The notes under the pieces are model-generated. The model saw only the letters and a list, made by a program, of their open reading frames with translations, did no database searches and had not been told where the DNA came from. Below, piece after piece: positions 37,202 through 50,599 of a stretch of DNA of 64,000 nucleotides; within the stretch, counting starts at the first letter, position 1; every line of letters starts with the position of its first letter. Source of the stretch: Amia ocellicauda. Lineage: Eukaryota; Chordata; Actinopteri; Amiiformes; Amiidae. The DNA lies in NCBI RefSeq assembly GCF_036373705.1, contig NC_089856.1, positions 9,046,501-9,110,500 on the forward strand. The letters are read 5' to 3'. Position numbers and translations under genes: made by a program.

Positions 37202-38998
37202 GTAAGGGGAAGTCAATTATCGGGTATCCTTTTCAAATATTTATCTTTGTCGGTATGTTCGAGCTAGCTATAGTCATGGCTTCTTCGAGTATGAGTATGT
37301 GTCGGGTTTTAACCAGGGCGTTAGCTCGCTTCATAAGCTCAAGTCACAGAGGGAGTAACTTGCCGGTTTTGTGATTTCCTGGTCGACCACAATGAAGTCA
37401 GTCCGTTGACTGTTTAGAAGAGTTGATTTCATCGTTAACGGATGAAAGCATAGAGACGTGGTGATGTCAGACGTTTATCGAATTGTTTTTTTAATAATGG
37501 TAATTGGTCATTATTCAAATTACCTAAAACAATTCTGATCGACGTATTACGCGGTATGTTGTTTGGAGAGAAAATATAACTTTTCCAAAAGTCTACATAT
37601 CGTTGTGACCGAGCCCTGTATTGGGTTACTGGATATTACTTGTGCTTAAATGAGCCCTTTCTCGTCAAGTCCATTATTTATGAAGTTATGTAACGTACCT
37701 AAAATGAATATGAATCTAATGAACTGACAATCATGTGGCATCCGTCTCTAGCGTGGCACAGCTCCGTGGATGACCTCATCCGCCTGCTGTCACTCATCCT
37801 GCCATGACCTTTTACCTTTCCTCTCACTGCCCTTCTCAGTTATTTACATTCACCACAGTACTATTTTGTGAAAAAAACAGGTTTTAATGTCAGTCACCAA
37901 ATAATACTAATATTGTTAAATTGTTGCTATTGAATTATAAACTATAAACTTATATTATTAGAGTGTACTATAGTCCAGTTCCTCTTTCTTTTCTTATGTA
38001 TGGGCTGTATAGTGTACTGTTTGTCTGGCTAACACTTTACATTAAGACTGTATTCAGTACTATGAATAATAGGTCCATCCCTGTTGAGCTCCAATCCAGT
38101 ATATTTTATAAATCGTCAATTTAAAAGAAGACGTGGGCCGTCTCAAATATCTGCACCCTCTTCCTGCCTTAACCATACAGTATTGTACATGCTTTATTGA
38201 TCAATGACTACCATGTGTTCCCAGTCTTTAGAAACTGGGGATTTAGGGATGAACTTTAAAAACAGCAATTATGGGTGTGCAGGACCAAGATTTGAGACCA
38301 CTTTTACTAATAATAATAATCGCCCAATGGGCATGATCGGCAAAAATGTTTCTCTGCTTTGTTATTTTTGGGAGTGTTTTGTTAGCAGTTGATACAGGTT
38401 TCGTGTTTCCTGGATGGCAGGTCAATGTATAAATTGTGCTCAGCTAACAGAACACAAAACTTTGCAGCTATGGCCTGAAGTGACTCCAATGAATTGCTAT
38501 GCAGTGGCATCCCTGGGTGGGTTGCGGACCTGGGGTCAATTTTAGCTGTATAATTGGTTATTCAACTGATCAGCTGGAGTCCAGCTACACCATTGTCACA
38601 CTTAACATATCAATATGTTATAAACATGTGATCTTCTTCAGCAGTGGTCCTGCTAGGTTTGGTTCAAACCGAGTCTTAGTTCTGTGGTTGAAGTAATAAT
38701 TGTTCTAATGAGAACTTATTTGTAATGTTTAAACCAATGGAGATGTCAAGTTAAATATTAAAGTATACACAGCACCTATGTTCTAGGGGGGGTGGTATTT
38801 GGATACTGACAATAATTTTACAAGGAGTGGAGCTGGTCTGTAGACCATCAGTCACTGGATACCTTGAACACATGGAAATTCTGACTAATTAAGCCCAACA
38901 ATCTGGCTCAATTAACCACTTAATGATTTGAGGGGGGGTGCAGCAGACAGAAGGCAAAAGGCATTGTGTTTCTCCAGGACCAGGGTTTGATATTCAAT

Positions 38999-39034
38999 GT
39001 TTAGGCTATTATACTTAATTGTCATTCTGTGGCA

Positions 39035-39078
<44 letters not shown>

Positions 39079-39080
39079 GT
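38999..39080. repeat. (ATT)n microsatellite in ormdl2 intron 1
   Basis: About 13 ATT units (39038-39076) followed by ATTTATTTATTT. The adjoining TCAGACCTACAGTTTACACA may be an old LINE tail in reverse but is too diverged to assign. Confidence 0.8.
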
Positions 39081-39452
39081 ATTTATTTATTTTATTTATT
39101 TCAGACCTACAGTTTACACAAGAAACATTACAAACTGCAATAATAGAATCGGTCCAAAATACAGTAAGCATACATCCCAGTACAATGAGCTAACAAGTGC
39201 AGACAGAATACTGTTAAGTCCTAGGTATGTGCTAAAGGGAGGGGTAGACATGGGAGCAGTTGCTGTAAAACAATAGAAGTGCTACATACACAAGTACACA
39301 GGAGCATAAGGGAACATAGTTTAATAAGCAAGATGTATAGGGGCAAGGGTGCTGAGCAGCCCAGGAGATTAGGCTGCTGCTTTATAGGAACAGTCTGAAG
39401 ACACTTGAGTAATCTGGAGTGCTAAACTGCAGTGGTGTGTGTGTTTCACAGC

Positions 39453-41420
39453 ATGAACGTGGGGGTGGCGCACAGCGAGGTGAACCCCAACACGCGGGTG
39501 ATGAACAGTCGGGGGATCTGGCTGGCCTACCTGCTCCTGGTGGCTGTGCTGCATGTGGTCCTGCTCAGCATCCCCTTCTTCAGTGTGCCCCTGGTGTGGA
39601 CCCTCACCAACGTCATTCACAACCTGGTCAGTTCAGTGTCTGTGTCTGTACCTTTTACTGACTCTGTCACTGTCTCCTTGTCTCTGTGGCAGAAATGCTC
39701 TGATAACCCATGTTGCCTCTGGGCTGGCAGTGTTACTCTCTGTATCGCTGTGAGTGCCAGTTGCTAGTTCAGTGTCAGTCAGTTTTATGATGCTGTGAGT
39801 ATCAGTCTGTGTGTATAGAAGCTTTCTAGTACTATGATGCTATAAAGCAATTCATCAGTTATAAAACACAAAAAATAGCCTGTATTGTTTTTAACAATGG
39901 CGTGACAAATTCGCAACATCCTGTAAAGCAATACCCCAATCATTTCTATTTCAACAAATTCATTGTTTTGTATTTTGGCACTAAAAAGCTTCCATATGTG
40001 TGTCCCAACAGTGTGAATATCAGTGAGTGTTGTAGTGTCTCTATCAGTCAGTACTTTATAGAGCAGTGAGTGTCAGTCATCAGTCTTATATAGTCCAGTA
40101 TCAGTCAGTATTCTATAGTCAGTCAGTCACCATTGTCATGCTGTGCTGTGCCTGGCCACTGTCCCCCAGGTGATGTACCTGTTCCTGCACACTGTGAAGG
40201 GGACCCCCTTCGAGACCCCCGACCAGGGCAAGGCACGCCTGCTCACCCACTGGGAGCAGATGGACTACGGGATCCAGTTCACCTCCTCACGCAAGTTCCT
40301 CACCATCTCGCCCATCGTGCTGTAAGCCTCCTCACGCCTCTCTGCTCACGAGCCCTTACCCGAGGGACTTGACATTTTGCCAGTGGTTTTCTTAATTTCC
40401 AATCACATCCCTCTTTCCCTTGAAAAGCCTGACTGCATTGTCCCATGGCCAAAACCACAGTAACGTGTAGGCAAGCGCAGTGACATCATGGTGCCATATG
40501 GAGAGAGAGAGAGCCTACACTTCCAGGCTTCCCCCTTTGCCATTCAGTTTGGAGAAATCTGATTAAAGCATTATCTTAACTGAATTAATAATAATATACA
40601 CAAAAACAGTTAAATGACAACGTAAGCGGTAGAGTTACACATGTTACTCAGTATTTTAATTCTGTATGTAAATGGTTTCGAGGACTTTACATTCTCACTA
40701 TTATTATAAGCAAGAAATCACGAGAGCATGTTTTTTTCTCCCAGGATTAGTGCAGCAATGTAAAAGAGAAACAGGTCTTTCTTCTACAAGGCAAGATCGT
40801 CTGGATTTGAAAACGATAGGAAAAATGATAGATCAAATATGTGGCTTAGAATACTGTACAACTGAGTAACATTCAGGCAAATAATGATAAGGACCATGAA
40901 TACAGTAAAAACCCTGGTCTGGTACCAGTCCTCAATCTACATAGTTTTGTGGATCATGCTGAATCACCAACTTACACAAGAATAACGTGCTATTGGTAAT
41001 TTGACCCAAATGTGTTCAATTAAGGCAGTTCTGCTCATTGAGGGCGGTGCAGTATCCAAGTGTTGATTCCATCTGGTCGCTTAATGAGTGATGAGCTCCA
41101 ATTACTATCTGCCTCACTGATCAGGATTAAATGGATTTATGGTCTTACCTAGAGATACAGGGGGCTTTCCAGGACCAGAGCTGAATAAACCTAGTGTAGA
41201 TTGTAAATAAAATGAATGAAAAAAAAAAACACACAGCATGCTGACAATCCAACTCAAACTCAAACTTTTCTCTCCCTTTCCCAGATACATCCTGGCCAGT
41301 TTCTACACCAAATACGACGCCACACATTTCCTGGTGAACACGCTTTCCCTGCTTAGCGTGCTGCTGCCCAAACTGCCCCAGTTCCATGGGGTGAGGATTT
41401 TCGGGATCAACAAATACTAA
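39453..41420 (+). CDS. ormdl2: ORMDL sphingolipid biosynthesis regulator 2
   Basis: A small ER membrane protein that binds serine palmitoyltransferase and inhibits it when ceramide is high. Coding exons 39453-39626, 40170-40321 and 41285-41420 encode 153 residues, the standard length of the family. The N terminus [20 protein letters not shown] is nearly invariant and includes Asn13, the ceramide-sensing residue. It is followed by hydrophobic segments, the loop [20 protein letters not shown] and the C terminus [11 protein letters not shown]. The choice of paralogue rests on [20 protein letters not shown] and PKLPQFHGV, which fit ORMDL2 better than ORMDL1 or ORMDL3. Neighbourhood agrees: dnajc14 is convergent and next to it, as in human. 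The start ATG lies two bases into its exon. Confidence 0.95.
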
Positions 41421-43540
41421 AAAAAAAAAAGAAAAAAGTGACTGGACTGTTGGGGACCGGACAGGATCTGGACTCCACGGCACTACAGGCTTTGCTTTCC
41501 TCAGGTCAGGGGGGCCGGCAGGCAATCATAACACCCTCCGGAGGGTTTTTCCAGTCTGCTGAGGAGGGGTGAATTACTGCGATCTGGACTCTGTGATCTG
41601 TGTTACACACTCCCTCCACGTCCTCATTGGAGCTCTCTCGCTCTTTCTCTCTCTGTAATGCTGAAGGTATGCAGCTTCCTTGTCTCCTGCAATTTCTCTG
41701 TCATCACATTTCTCCAGTGGTGACACTATTGTCCTCGCCTGTTGCTGGAATACAATCCTAGCTAGCGCAGATTTTCTGATAACACAAAAAACAGGAAAAA
41801 AAACATAAACACCCTGATATTTTTCCTCGATCCATCTATGGTAAATTTAAAGATTGCTTGCTGTTGGAGTTTTATTGCAGGAGTGCCTTTGTATGGTACA
41901 ACACCCAGCAAAGTCCAGTCAATCAAAGGATTGCAAGCAGGGGGAGAGATGGGCGAGAGAATGAGAGAGAATCCCACGGGAACAATGAAGCAGAATTTTT
42001 TGACCGCTGTGAAAGAATAGGGAACACGAAAAGCGAAGGATAATGCGCTGACAGCTCAGGTCAGCACACCTCAAAACTAAATAAATGAATAAATAAATAG
42101 CTCAGTTGTCTTGGTCCCCCCTCCCCCCACCAATCAGATCCCTAAATGATCAGATGCTGACCAGATGTGAGCATGTTAGAGCTCACTCCCTTTTGTGCTG
42201 GGTGTTTTTGACACTTCTCAAGAGATCACAACAAAAAGGGCAAGGGTCTGTGTAATATGCAGGAGGGAGTGGGAGAAAAGTGGGGGAGAAGATTAGTGGA
42301 CAGGAGTGTGAGTGACTGATTGTGAGGGATTGATTTATCTTTTTTTTTTATCTCTCCCGCAGCATATTAAATAGCCAGAGGTGTGATTCCTGTCTCCTTT
42401 AATCCAAGGAGCATTCCCTAAAAAAACAGCTCCCTATTTCCAATCAGTGCTCCCAATTGTAGGATTTCTGGCTCCTGTTTTTATGTACCGATGTTTTTTC
42501 TGTTGTTGATTTTTAAATGTCTCTGAACCCCTTGACAAAACTGACAAAGCACCGAAGCAAGAATCGTTTCTGCCCCTGGCCCTCATTTCAAGTTCAGTTC
42601 CCTCACTATAGCCTCTTCTCTATTTATTTATTTATTCATGCGTTTGCCTATTTATTCTTTGTGTTTCTTTTGTTTTAGTCAACATGCATCGACACGTGTA
42701 TAAAACAACCTGTCCCCGGCTCACATCATTTCACAAAGCCACTGTATAGAGCTTTAAAGAGACAGTACAAAGTGGTGATCCATGCCCTACAATACAAAGC
42801 TTCTTGGGAGATCCTTACGACTTGTGCTTTGCATTCTATTCATATTCTTTGGTTGCTTAGACGTAGCGAACTCTTAATCCATATGGAACAAATATCAATT
42901 TTTTTACAAATTGGCCCCTTGGAATATATTTGAATTTTTTGTTTGCAATCCATATGTTTATTTTATATAGGGGAAATGTAAGGAATAAATTCCTACATGA
43001 AATATAGGAATTAACTTTCCATGTACTTTCAACACTATACACCTGCTAAAAAATTTTTTTGTATGTTTAAAATATATCCTGTATTCAAAATCTAGATTTG
43101 TTTCGTAGGGGAATTGAAAGTGCTTTCTTCATAGCTGCTTATTTTCAGACCTCAGCCCGTTTGAGGTGTGTCTAGGAAACGGACTTCTGCTCACTGCTCT
43201 CATTCACCGTAAGAAACTCCTGCACCCCAATACCTATTTAAACTGCTCCGAACAGGATATGCGTCAGTGAAGCCCAATCATCCGTATACCATGGGAAGGC
43301 TGTACAGGTCCTGGACGCTTAAATTCCATACATATGCTGGTCGTTGAAAGTGTTCCCCTGCATGTAAAGAGCACTGCGGCCTAACAATGGTTGCAGCGGA
43401 AAATCTTACAGTAAAGGCCACTTTCGTTTGATTCACTGAGTGGTCAAGATGGTTCCAGACTCTCACTTATGAAGAAGGGTGTGTGTTTGTGTATCAGTGT
43501 GGGGGGGGGGTGTTGGCAATCGTATAATCAAAATAAATAA
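41421..43540 (+). other. ormdl2: Likely ormdl2 3' UTR
   Basis: This follows the stop codon without recognised repeats except short homopolymers. AATAAA hexamers occur at several places, including near 42079 and at 43532-43537. Human ORMDL transcripts have 3' UTRs of variable length. The true end cannot be set from sequence. Confidence 0.4.
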
Positions 43541-46500
43541 TCCAGTGTACTCTTATCTATAGTCAGTGTCTTCATTCATCATTCTGTGTCCATCTCTCTG
43601 CTTTCGACACTATTGAGAGCATTAAAAACATGCCGGATCGTGTATATCAATGCTTGCACTATTGTATTTGTGTATTAGTATTAAGCACTAGAAAGTGCCT
43701 GGTGTTCTAAAACAATTTCTCATCAGTTGCTTCTGGGAGTCAGTGTGAGAAGATTGTGTGATGCATCATCCTAATATGAATAAGGAACCGAGTGGTAAAA
43801 ATAGTGGTAAAAATTATGTATTGTTAATAATTATTGTTATTAATAATATGGGATTTTCAGAGCTGTTGAATCTCCTTTTCCTTGTAGTAGCTAAGCCTGG
43901 GTTAATTTGTAATGTTTTTTTTGAGTAATGTACACCAATTGTCTGACACCAAAAAGAGTCTTGGTTATGGATGTGCGTAAGAGAGTGGGAGAGTGTGATG
44001 GTGAGGCAGCCCACCGTATTGTTCTTAAATCACATGGTTAAAAAAAAAAAAACATTAAAAAGAGAATCTCGAGACACTGGGACTGCTTTCTTAGCCACAG
44101 AACAGCCTCTTCCCACCTCATCAGCTGTTTTATGGTAACAACTCAAGCTATGGGGGAGGCTGCACACATAGGTCATGGATTTTTTGCACTGCAGCTAATT
44201 TCCCCCCAAAAGGGACTGGTTGCCTTTTTTGTCAAGTTGGGAGTAGTGAGAGCAGTGGGAAGTGTTGCATATTTTTAAAGCTGCAGCGATTTACCGCTGT
44301 AACAGTACCTACCCAAGTCACGAAAGTCATGCTTTAAAAAAAAAAGTGGACAATCCCATTTCTTTGCAGGTTGTACAACTATGCCTTTTTATGGACAGCG
44401 CTCATCTGTGTAAAGCTTATACCTACCCAAAGGTATGCAGAGGCAAAAACTTCAATAATAATATTGCCTTGCAACCTGTGTCATATCACTGGGGATCACA
44501 CTGTCCTAGTTTTGATTCCACTTCAACTCTCAAGTTACTTCACTGAACCATTTACTTGCCAGACTGATGCAGTTAAGCAGTGTTTCCTGATGGTGTGCAG
44601 GTTGGGATATAAAGAGACCTACAATTGCAGCCAGGGCTCCCCAGCACCAAGCAGACAATTGGGACTTGATTTATCATAGGGCACCTATATAGCAGGGTAG
44701 ACAGTTTAAGTTCATAACTGCTGGGGTCCTGGCGGTTTCAACCTCAGTTCCTAGAGGGGCTGTCGTGTCTTCTGGCTTTTCTTCCAGCCCAGCTTCCAGT
44801 TACTGAGATCAATTAGCTGGATAACTGGGATGAATGTAGTCTGCCTCTATGGAGACTGCTGCTGTAAATCATTTAACCAGAACTACTTTTCCAGTTTAAT
44901 GAAAATAACCAGGAGAGGATCAAGGTAACAGAATTCCAGGAAAACAGCCTGGATATCCTTGATGAGTGAGATATGGTGGGTGAAAACTCACGCTCAAAAC
45001 CACAGGAGCACTTCATGCCCAGGGTGTACTCTCAGCGCTGCTTCCACGTCCAGTAGGCTAAACAGGGGAAACCCCATTGCTATTCATGCCTAGGCCGGGG
45101 TAGTCCTAGAGACAGAGAAGCTCAGATGCAGCACGAGGAGGAATTCCCCCACAACTGTAACGTGATCCAGGAGCGTCTAGGCTGGGTTCAGGGAAGTGTG
45201 CACGGTGGAGGAAACTACTCCTTAGCCCAATTTGCCTGTTATGATAACACACTGAGGATAAACAGTCACCCAAATTCAAATCACCCTTGCCCCAGGCTGT
45301 TATCAATTTTTATTGACCAATATACTTCCATTTGGTAGTTTCCCGTAGATTTGCATTACGCTCCAGATGCCTGCTGTGAGAGGACATGGGAGGCAGGAGG
45401 TGAGAGGAAAGATTTTTAAATCCAGGCATCTGGCCTTGCAGATTTCCTGGCCAGCAGCTTTTATGCATCACCCCTACATCATCAACATGGAAACACATCG
45501 TTCCATTCAGCATCTCAAGGACCACAGCTCCCTTTTCATCAACCATGTGCCATGCATCATCGATCAATAGCCAGCAAGGGGATTTACAGGTGTAATATAT
45601 AAAAGAACTGGACAGGGGAGCTCTCCAGGATCAAGGTTGAAACTTATGAGCTTAGGACAGCCATTATGGATAAGAAGAATGTTTTCAGCACTAAAAGCAA
45701 GATGCACATTGATAGTGAGCAGCACAAACTTCACAAAAGCCCAGATCCTTATAACTTGTTTTTCCCGACCCATATTTAAATCATGGTGCTAGACCTTGCC
45801 CACCAGTCTTCACAAACATCCCATTCATCCTCCACTCTCTCATCTCCTCCTCTATCCCCTCACCCTCTCCACTCCAGATCCGTTATTCCCTTTCTCCTCG
45901 CTCGACGTAGTGGTGGAACGAGTGGCCAGGGAGCTCCCAGAATGCACAGTTCCTGACCAACCATCCCCCCACCTCCATTGATGATTTTTTACTTTAATTA
46001 AATTAGTCATTGTAATGTCTTGTAGTACATATATAAGGCACTGTATGTTGCCCTTTGGAAGGGAAAAAAAACTAAAACAAAAAAACATTTTGCCTGGGGA
46101 AAAGATTACCTGGTGAGTGGCACTGATCTGAGGAAGAAACTGAGGTCAGATTGTTATCAGAGAAGCAATAAGTGCTAATGGATATGAATCATTAGTACAG
46201 AGCAGAGCAAAGTTAGCAGTAGAAGAGCCACAAGATTTGAATACATAAAGGAAGCACGTAAAAAAAAAAAAAAAAAAAAAAGTGTTCCCATCAGTGGCGG
46301 ATGTAGTGTGCAAATTCACAGCTATTGCCATTCTGTGGTTTTGACTGGCCCGTGCAGATGAGATCAAAGTGCCGCAAGAACAGGTCCTGTAAATGTGTTG
46401 GGGAAAATTAATACAAATAGAAACGTCTGATATTACAAAGGCTTTTGTTAGCATTATGAAGGCCGATGGAGAAAATGGACAACTAGACTCAAATGGGGAA

Positions 46501-47500
46501 AGTGCACAAGGATTAGAATAAAATTTAGTATTATTAGTGCATCATAGTAGTCTGGTGCACTTGTATTTGGACACAGAAATAGGGCAAGATTCTGAATCAG
46601 TCGTAGTTGTAGTTGTAGGTTATACAGGACCAGAGCACCCGAGCTGAGGCAGGAACACACAGGATACTTAAAAGTTTTCAATCAAAATGTTTAATGCAGA
46701 AGTATTAGATTGGTTTTATGATAGGAGATGAGAAATGCATTATTGCACTTCACCCAGTCGGGTGTTGAAAACTGGGCAGAGATCTGATCAGGGTTTTCTT
46801 TTGAAGACTTGACCTCAGGGCAAGTCCACAAAATCATTGCAAATCCAAACCGAAACCCTAAAATCGTCCAACTATTTGGGCTTGTGGGGTAAACTGAAAG
46901 CATGAAATGTAAAATAAAGCAGTACTGCATACATGAAGCAATGCCTGTACAATTGCAGGCAAATAATAAAAGTCTACTTTCTTTTTTGGTAAATAGACTC
47001 TTGCTCTATGAAGTCCAACTTATACAAAATTACCAGACGTGTCGGGCCAGACGAGACACAAAAGTCGATCATACTGAACAGGCTGTGGCAGAGGCCTAAC
47101 CTTGGCTTGAATGACCGCTAAATACTTTTCTCTATGTGTAGCTGGAAAATATACTGCACCTTCGTTTCCCCCAGCACAAAGAGAAACGCTGCAGCCTCCT
47201 CCCATTTTCACCATGCCAGTTCATCCCAGGGGTGTTCTATCTATGGAATTGAGATATGAGCCATCTCTTGAAATCTTTTCTGGCTTCTCTTTGGCTGCCC
47301 TCTTGCACTCTGAACCCTTTCGACAGTGTTAGGGTTGACATAGACACTGGGCCACACTGTAGCATTTGGAATGGGTGCTAGCAGTACTGTGGATCATGGT
47401 ATCTTGCACACAAAAAAATATACATATATATCTAGACATGTCCTCCTCCGCCACCATCCAAAGCAAGGTTTGTTACAATACTTTTGGTAATACACCATAG
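43541..47500. other. Region between the convergent ormdl2 and dnajc14 genes
   Basis: No supported gene. Contains a poly(A) run at 46260-46280 and short homopolymers. Two or three MITE-like CCTGGAGGGG-type ends occur, as near 44730. Open frames are short and without motifs. Confidence 0.55.
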
Positions 47501-50452
47501 ATATATATATGTATATTATGTATTTATTTCACTGTGGCCATGAAGGATACATAACTTCCATCCATCCCGTTAGAACATAAGAAATCAATTAAAACTGCAA
47601 CAGACCAACAAAAAAAATTAAACCTCTTTGAAGCAGTAAGCACTTTAGAATTTATTCTTCTTGGAAACAAACTAAACAAAAAAAGAAATTATCTTTTACA
47701 CAATCTTCATGTTTCATAATGTACAATTCTTGGGAAATAAAATCACAACCCCCGTTTCCACTTTGCACACCTATGATTGTCAAAACTTTTTTTTGCAATA
47801 TATACACACACATTTGTGTTTTTAGTTTTTTGCATATACCTTATATCTCACAGATGCAACAAATCCAGTCCTTGAGAACAGAAGGCTGGCCTACTTTTCA
47901 CTCTTCTTGACAGCTCAATTTGTGGTCTGTTCTTTGCGCGATGACCCTCCAAAGGCAAATGGAGACACCATCCAAATAATTTAATCCCTTGGATTTAAAT
48001 TAATTTCCAAACATTTGGCTTCTCTAAAGGTTTGCTTAAAATCCCATCACAATCGTATTGGGCTATACTGCCAGGACTAGCAGAATCTAGCGTATCTTCA
48101 AACAAACTTAGAATGCAACTCCCTCCTTGGATTGGACACTGGGTTCATCTTGGGGTTTATCTGGTCAAATCTTGGCAATCGTCTATACAATCAGCGTTAT
48201 TGATCTCAAAGGATACAACCGGGGTTTTTTATTTTTGGGAACTATACTGTCCCAGTGTCACCAGGGGGGTCTGCCATGCACTGGACAAAGTCTACTAAGT
48301 TCCCACTCCCTACAAGGTAAATCAGTTCAAAAGAAGAGGGGCTTCTTAGCTTTTTTTTTTTTTTTTTTTTAAATGGCCACAGATCAGCATCATAAATAAA
48401 GAGTATGTTTCCTTATCATCACAAAAATATATATGTAAACAATTAATAATACAATAAAGCAACACACTGCTTCGTTTCTCAGTTTGAAGGAACAAACCTG
48501 ACTTTGTTCATTAAATAGAATTGCCTTCATTTAAAATAAGCTACAGTCTTTTGTGGATGAAAAAGTCTGGGAATAAATGTGTTGACATCTACCTCAGATG
48601 TGGAAAAGTATACATTTTTTTAATGCAACTTTATAGTTAAGTACGCAACTCCCTCGGACTGTGAAGTACTGCATGGTTCGATCGGTCAGCTTGAAACCTT
48701 CAAAACAACTAACACGTCGCTACCAGCCTTAAAATACATTCATTTAAAGACACCATGGTCACATTAAAAGGAGTTTTGCCTCCACTGACAACTAATCAGT
48801 TAAAAACATCATACCTCAGTATTCCCGTAACATTGAGCTACCCCTCAAAACACCAAGTGGTTCCCAACCTCCTTCATACGTTTACACAGGACTGGGAATA
48901 ACTGAAGGAACGGCTGCAGATTTTTTTTCAACGCAAGGAGCGTTTTGGTGAAGGTAGTGGCAAATGCAGAGTAAGATCAGTCCTTCAATCTACACATCAG
49001 GATTTTACAAGAGGCTTTTAACTTTACTGTAGGAGTTGGCAATTCCAGTTCTTGAGGGCCACTGGGGGCTGCTGGATTCCAATCCCTTTCCAGTGACAAT
49101 TAAATAAGTGTAGTCAAATCAGATGAGTTTTCCAGATTTCAGCAGTCACTAACTGAATGCTTCCTGTACAATCAGCGCATTCAGGAACCGAATCACATAC
49201 CCCTGCTTTAAAGGCTAGGATCCGATTGGCTTAGACACAGAAGTTATGGTGGGGGAAGAGAAGAGTTCAATTCAATTCCTCTTTTTGCTTCGGTCTGCCT
49301 TCCAGATCCTGGCTTAACATCCTAGTGATCTGAGCAGCTTTGTAATCAACACACGTGTTAGGCCTACCCACACTGCCCCTGACTGCCAATGATCCCCCCC
49401 CCCCCACCCAGATTAGACAAATGCTAAACACAGAAGTGATTTTGCAGCTTGTTAGACAGGACAAGCAGTGGCTATGGGGAGATGGGGACAGCAGATCCTC
49501 AGAGCCTCAGACAGGATGACACACAATGAGGGGAAGGCGAGGTCAGAGGTTGGCTCACATCAGCAGCGGATGAAAAAAAAACTCTTCCACAGCCTTTTGA
49601 AGAGGGCAACACACGAGTTGGGTGGGGCATACTGCACGATTTTCCCTGCAGCGCTTTAACGCGGATTGTTGCCAGCTAATGGGGCTGCCTGTTACCGCTG
49701 ACAAAAACAGACACTTTGATCCACATGATCTGTGCTGGAACCACACAGCCAGTTTCTGTGTGCAAAAGGCCTGTGAAAACAGTATCTACTCCTTCTCCTT
49801 TAGTACTTTTACTTTGGGAAGCAAAACCAAGTTCACCACTGCTGCACTCCACGTAAAACCTACCAGATCTACATTATGCTTTGCCCTGTGGAGCTCCGGG
49901 CACTAGATTCAGCACTGGCACTCAGCCCTGCCCAGGATCATTGGCACCAGCCTGGCACACTAATTCACACTGCACAGCCACCCTACAGCATTGCTTCTAT
50001 AGAGAACCCAGGACTGTGTGCAGAACTTTCCTGTGTTGCAAACCTCTGAATATAACCTTCGGTTTCTACAGGTCACCGTTAGTCCCACTAGAACCATTCC
50101 CAACACCAACCCCAATCCTCGTTATACTTGTACCACGAATACTTGGTGGGGTCATCGGAGAGAGATTAAAAACAAAAAAACAAGTTTTCCTTTGGCCAAT
50201 CTGAAAGTAACGATTCCACAGAAAATAAAAGAAACCGACCAAAGAGAGAGGGAGAAAAAATAAAAAGAATGTTGGTTTACTGTGTAATAAGTGTCAGGTA
50301 TGGCTACGTTTCCCCAAGTTGCAACAAGGTACACAAAGCACCCCCCCTTCCCCAATCTCTGTTCTGTTACTTTTCTGCCTTCATTTCTTCTTCAAACTCC
50401 CTCTGTTTCAGCTCTGCGTGGTGTGTGTTTTGTCCCCAGAGACAGGGATGCC

Positions 50453-50524
<72 letters not shown>

Positions 50525-50599
50525 CACTTGTGAGCGAGCGTGCTTGTGTGTGTGTGTGTGTATATATATATGTCTATGTGTATACTGTAGGGGAGCCAC
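47501..50599 (-). other. dnajc14: Probable dnajc14 3' UTR and downstream DNA
   Basis: Minus-strand AATAAA signals (TTTATT on the plus strand) occur near 47519 and 47648. Up to there the DNA lacks clear transposons apart from a MITE-like segment near 49030-49100. Just after the stop codon lies a GT/AT run and the GA tract at 50456-50524. The extent is inferred. Confidence 0.4.
50456..50524. repeat. (GA)n microsatellite in dnajc14 3' UTR
   Basis: About 34 GA units with one interruption, 75 bases downstream of the dnajc14 stop. In the dnajc14 mRNA it would be a (CU)n tract. A GT/AT repeat lies at 50542-50572 between it and the stop. Confidence 0.95.
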
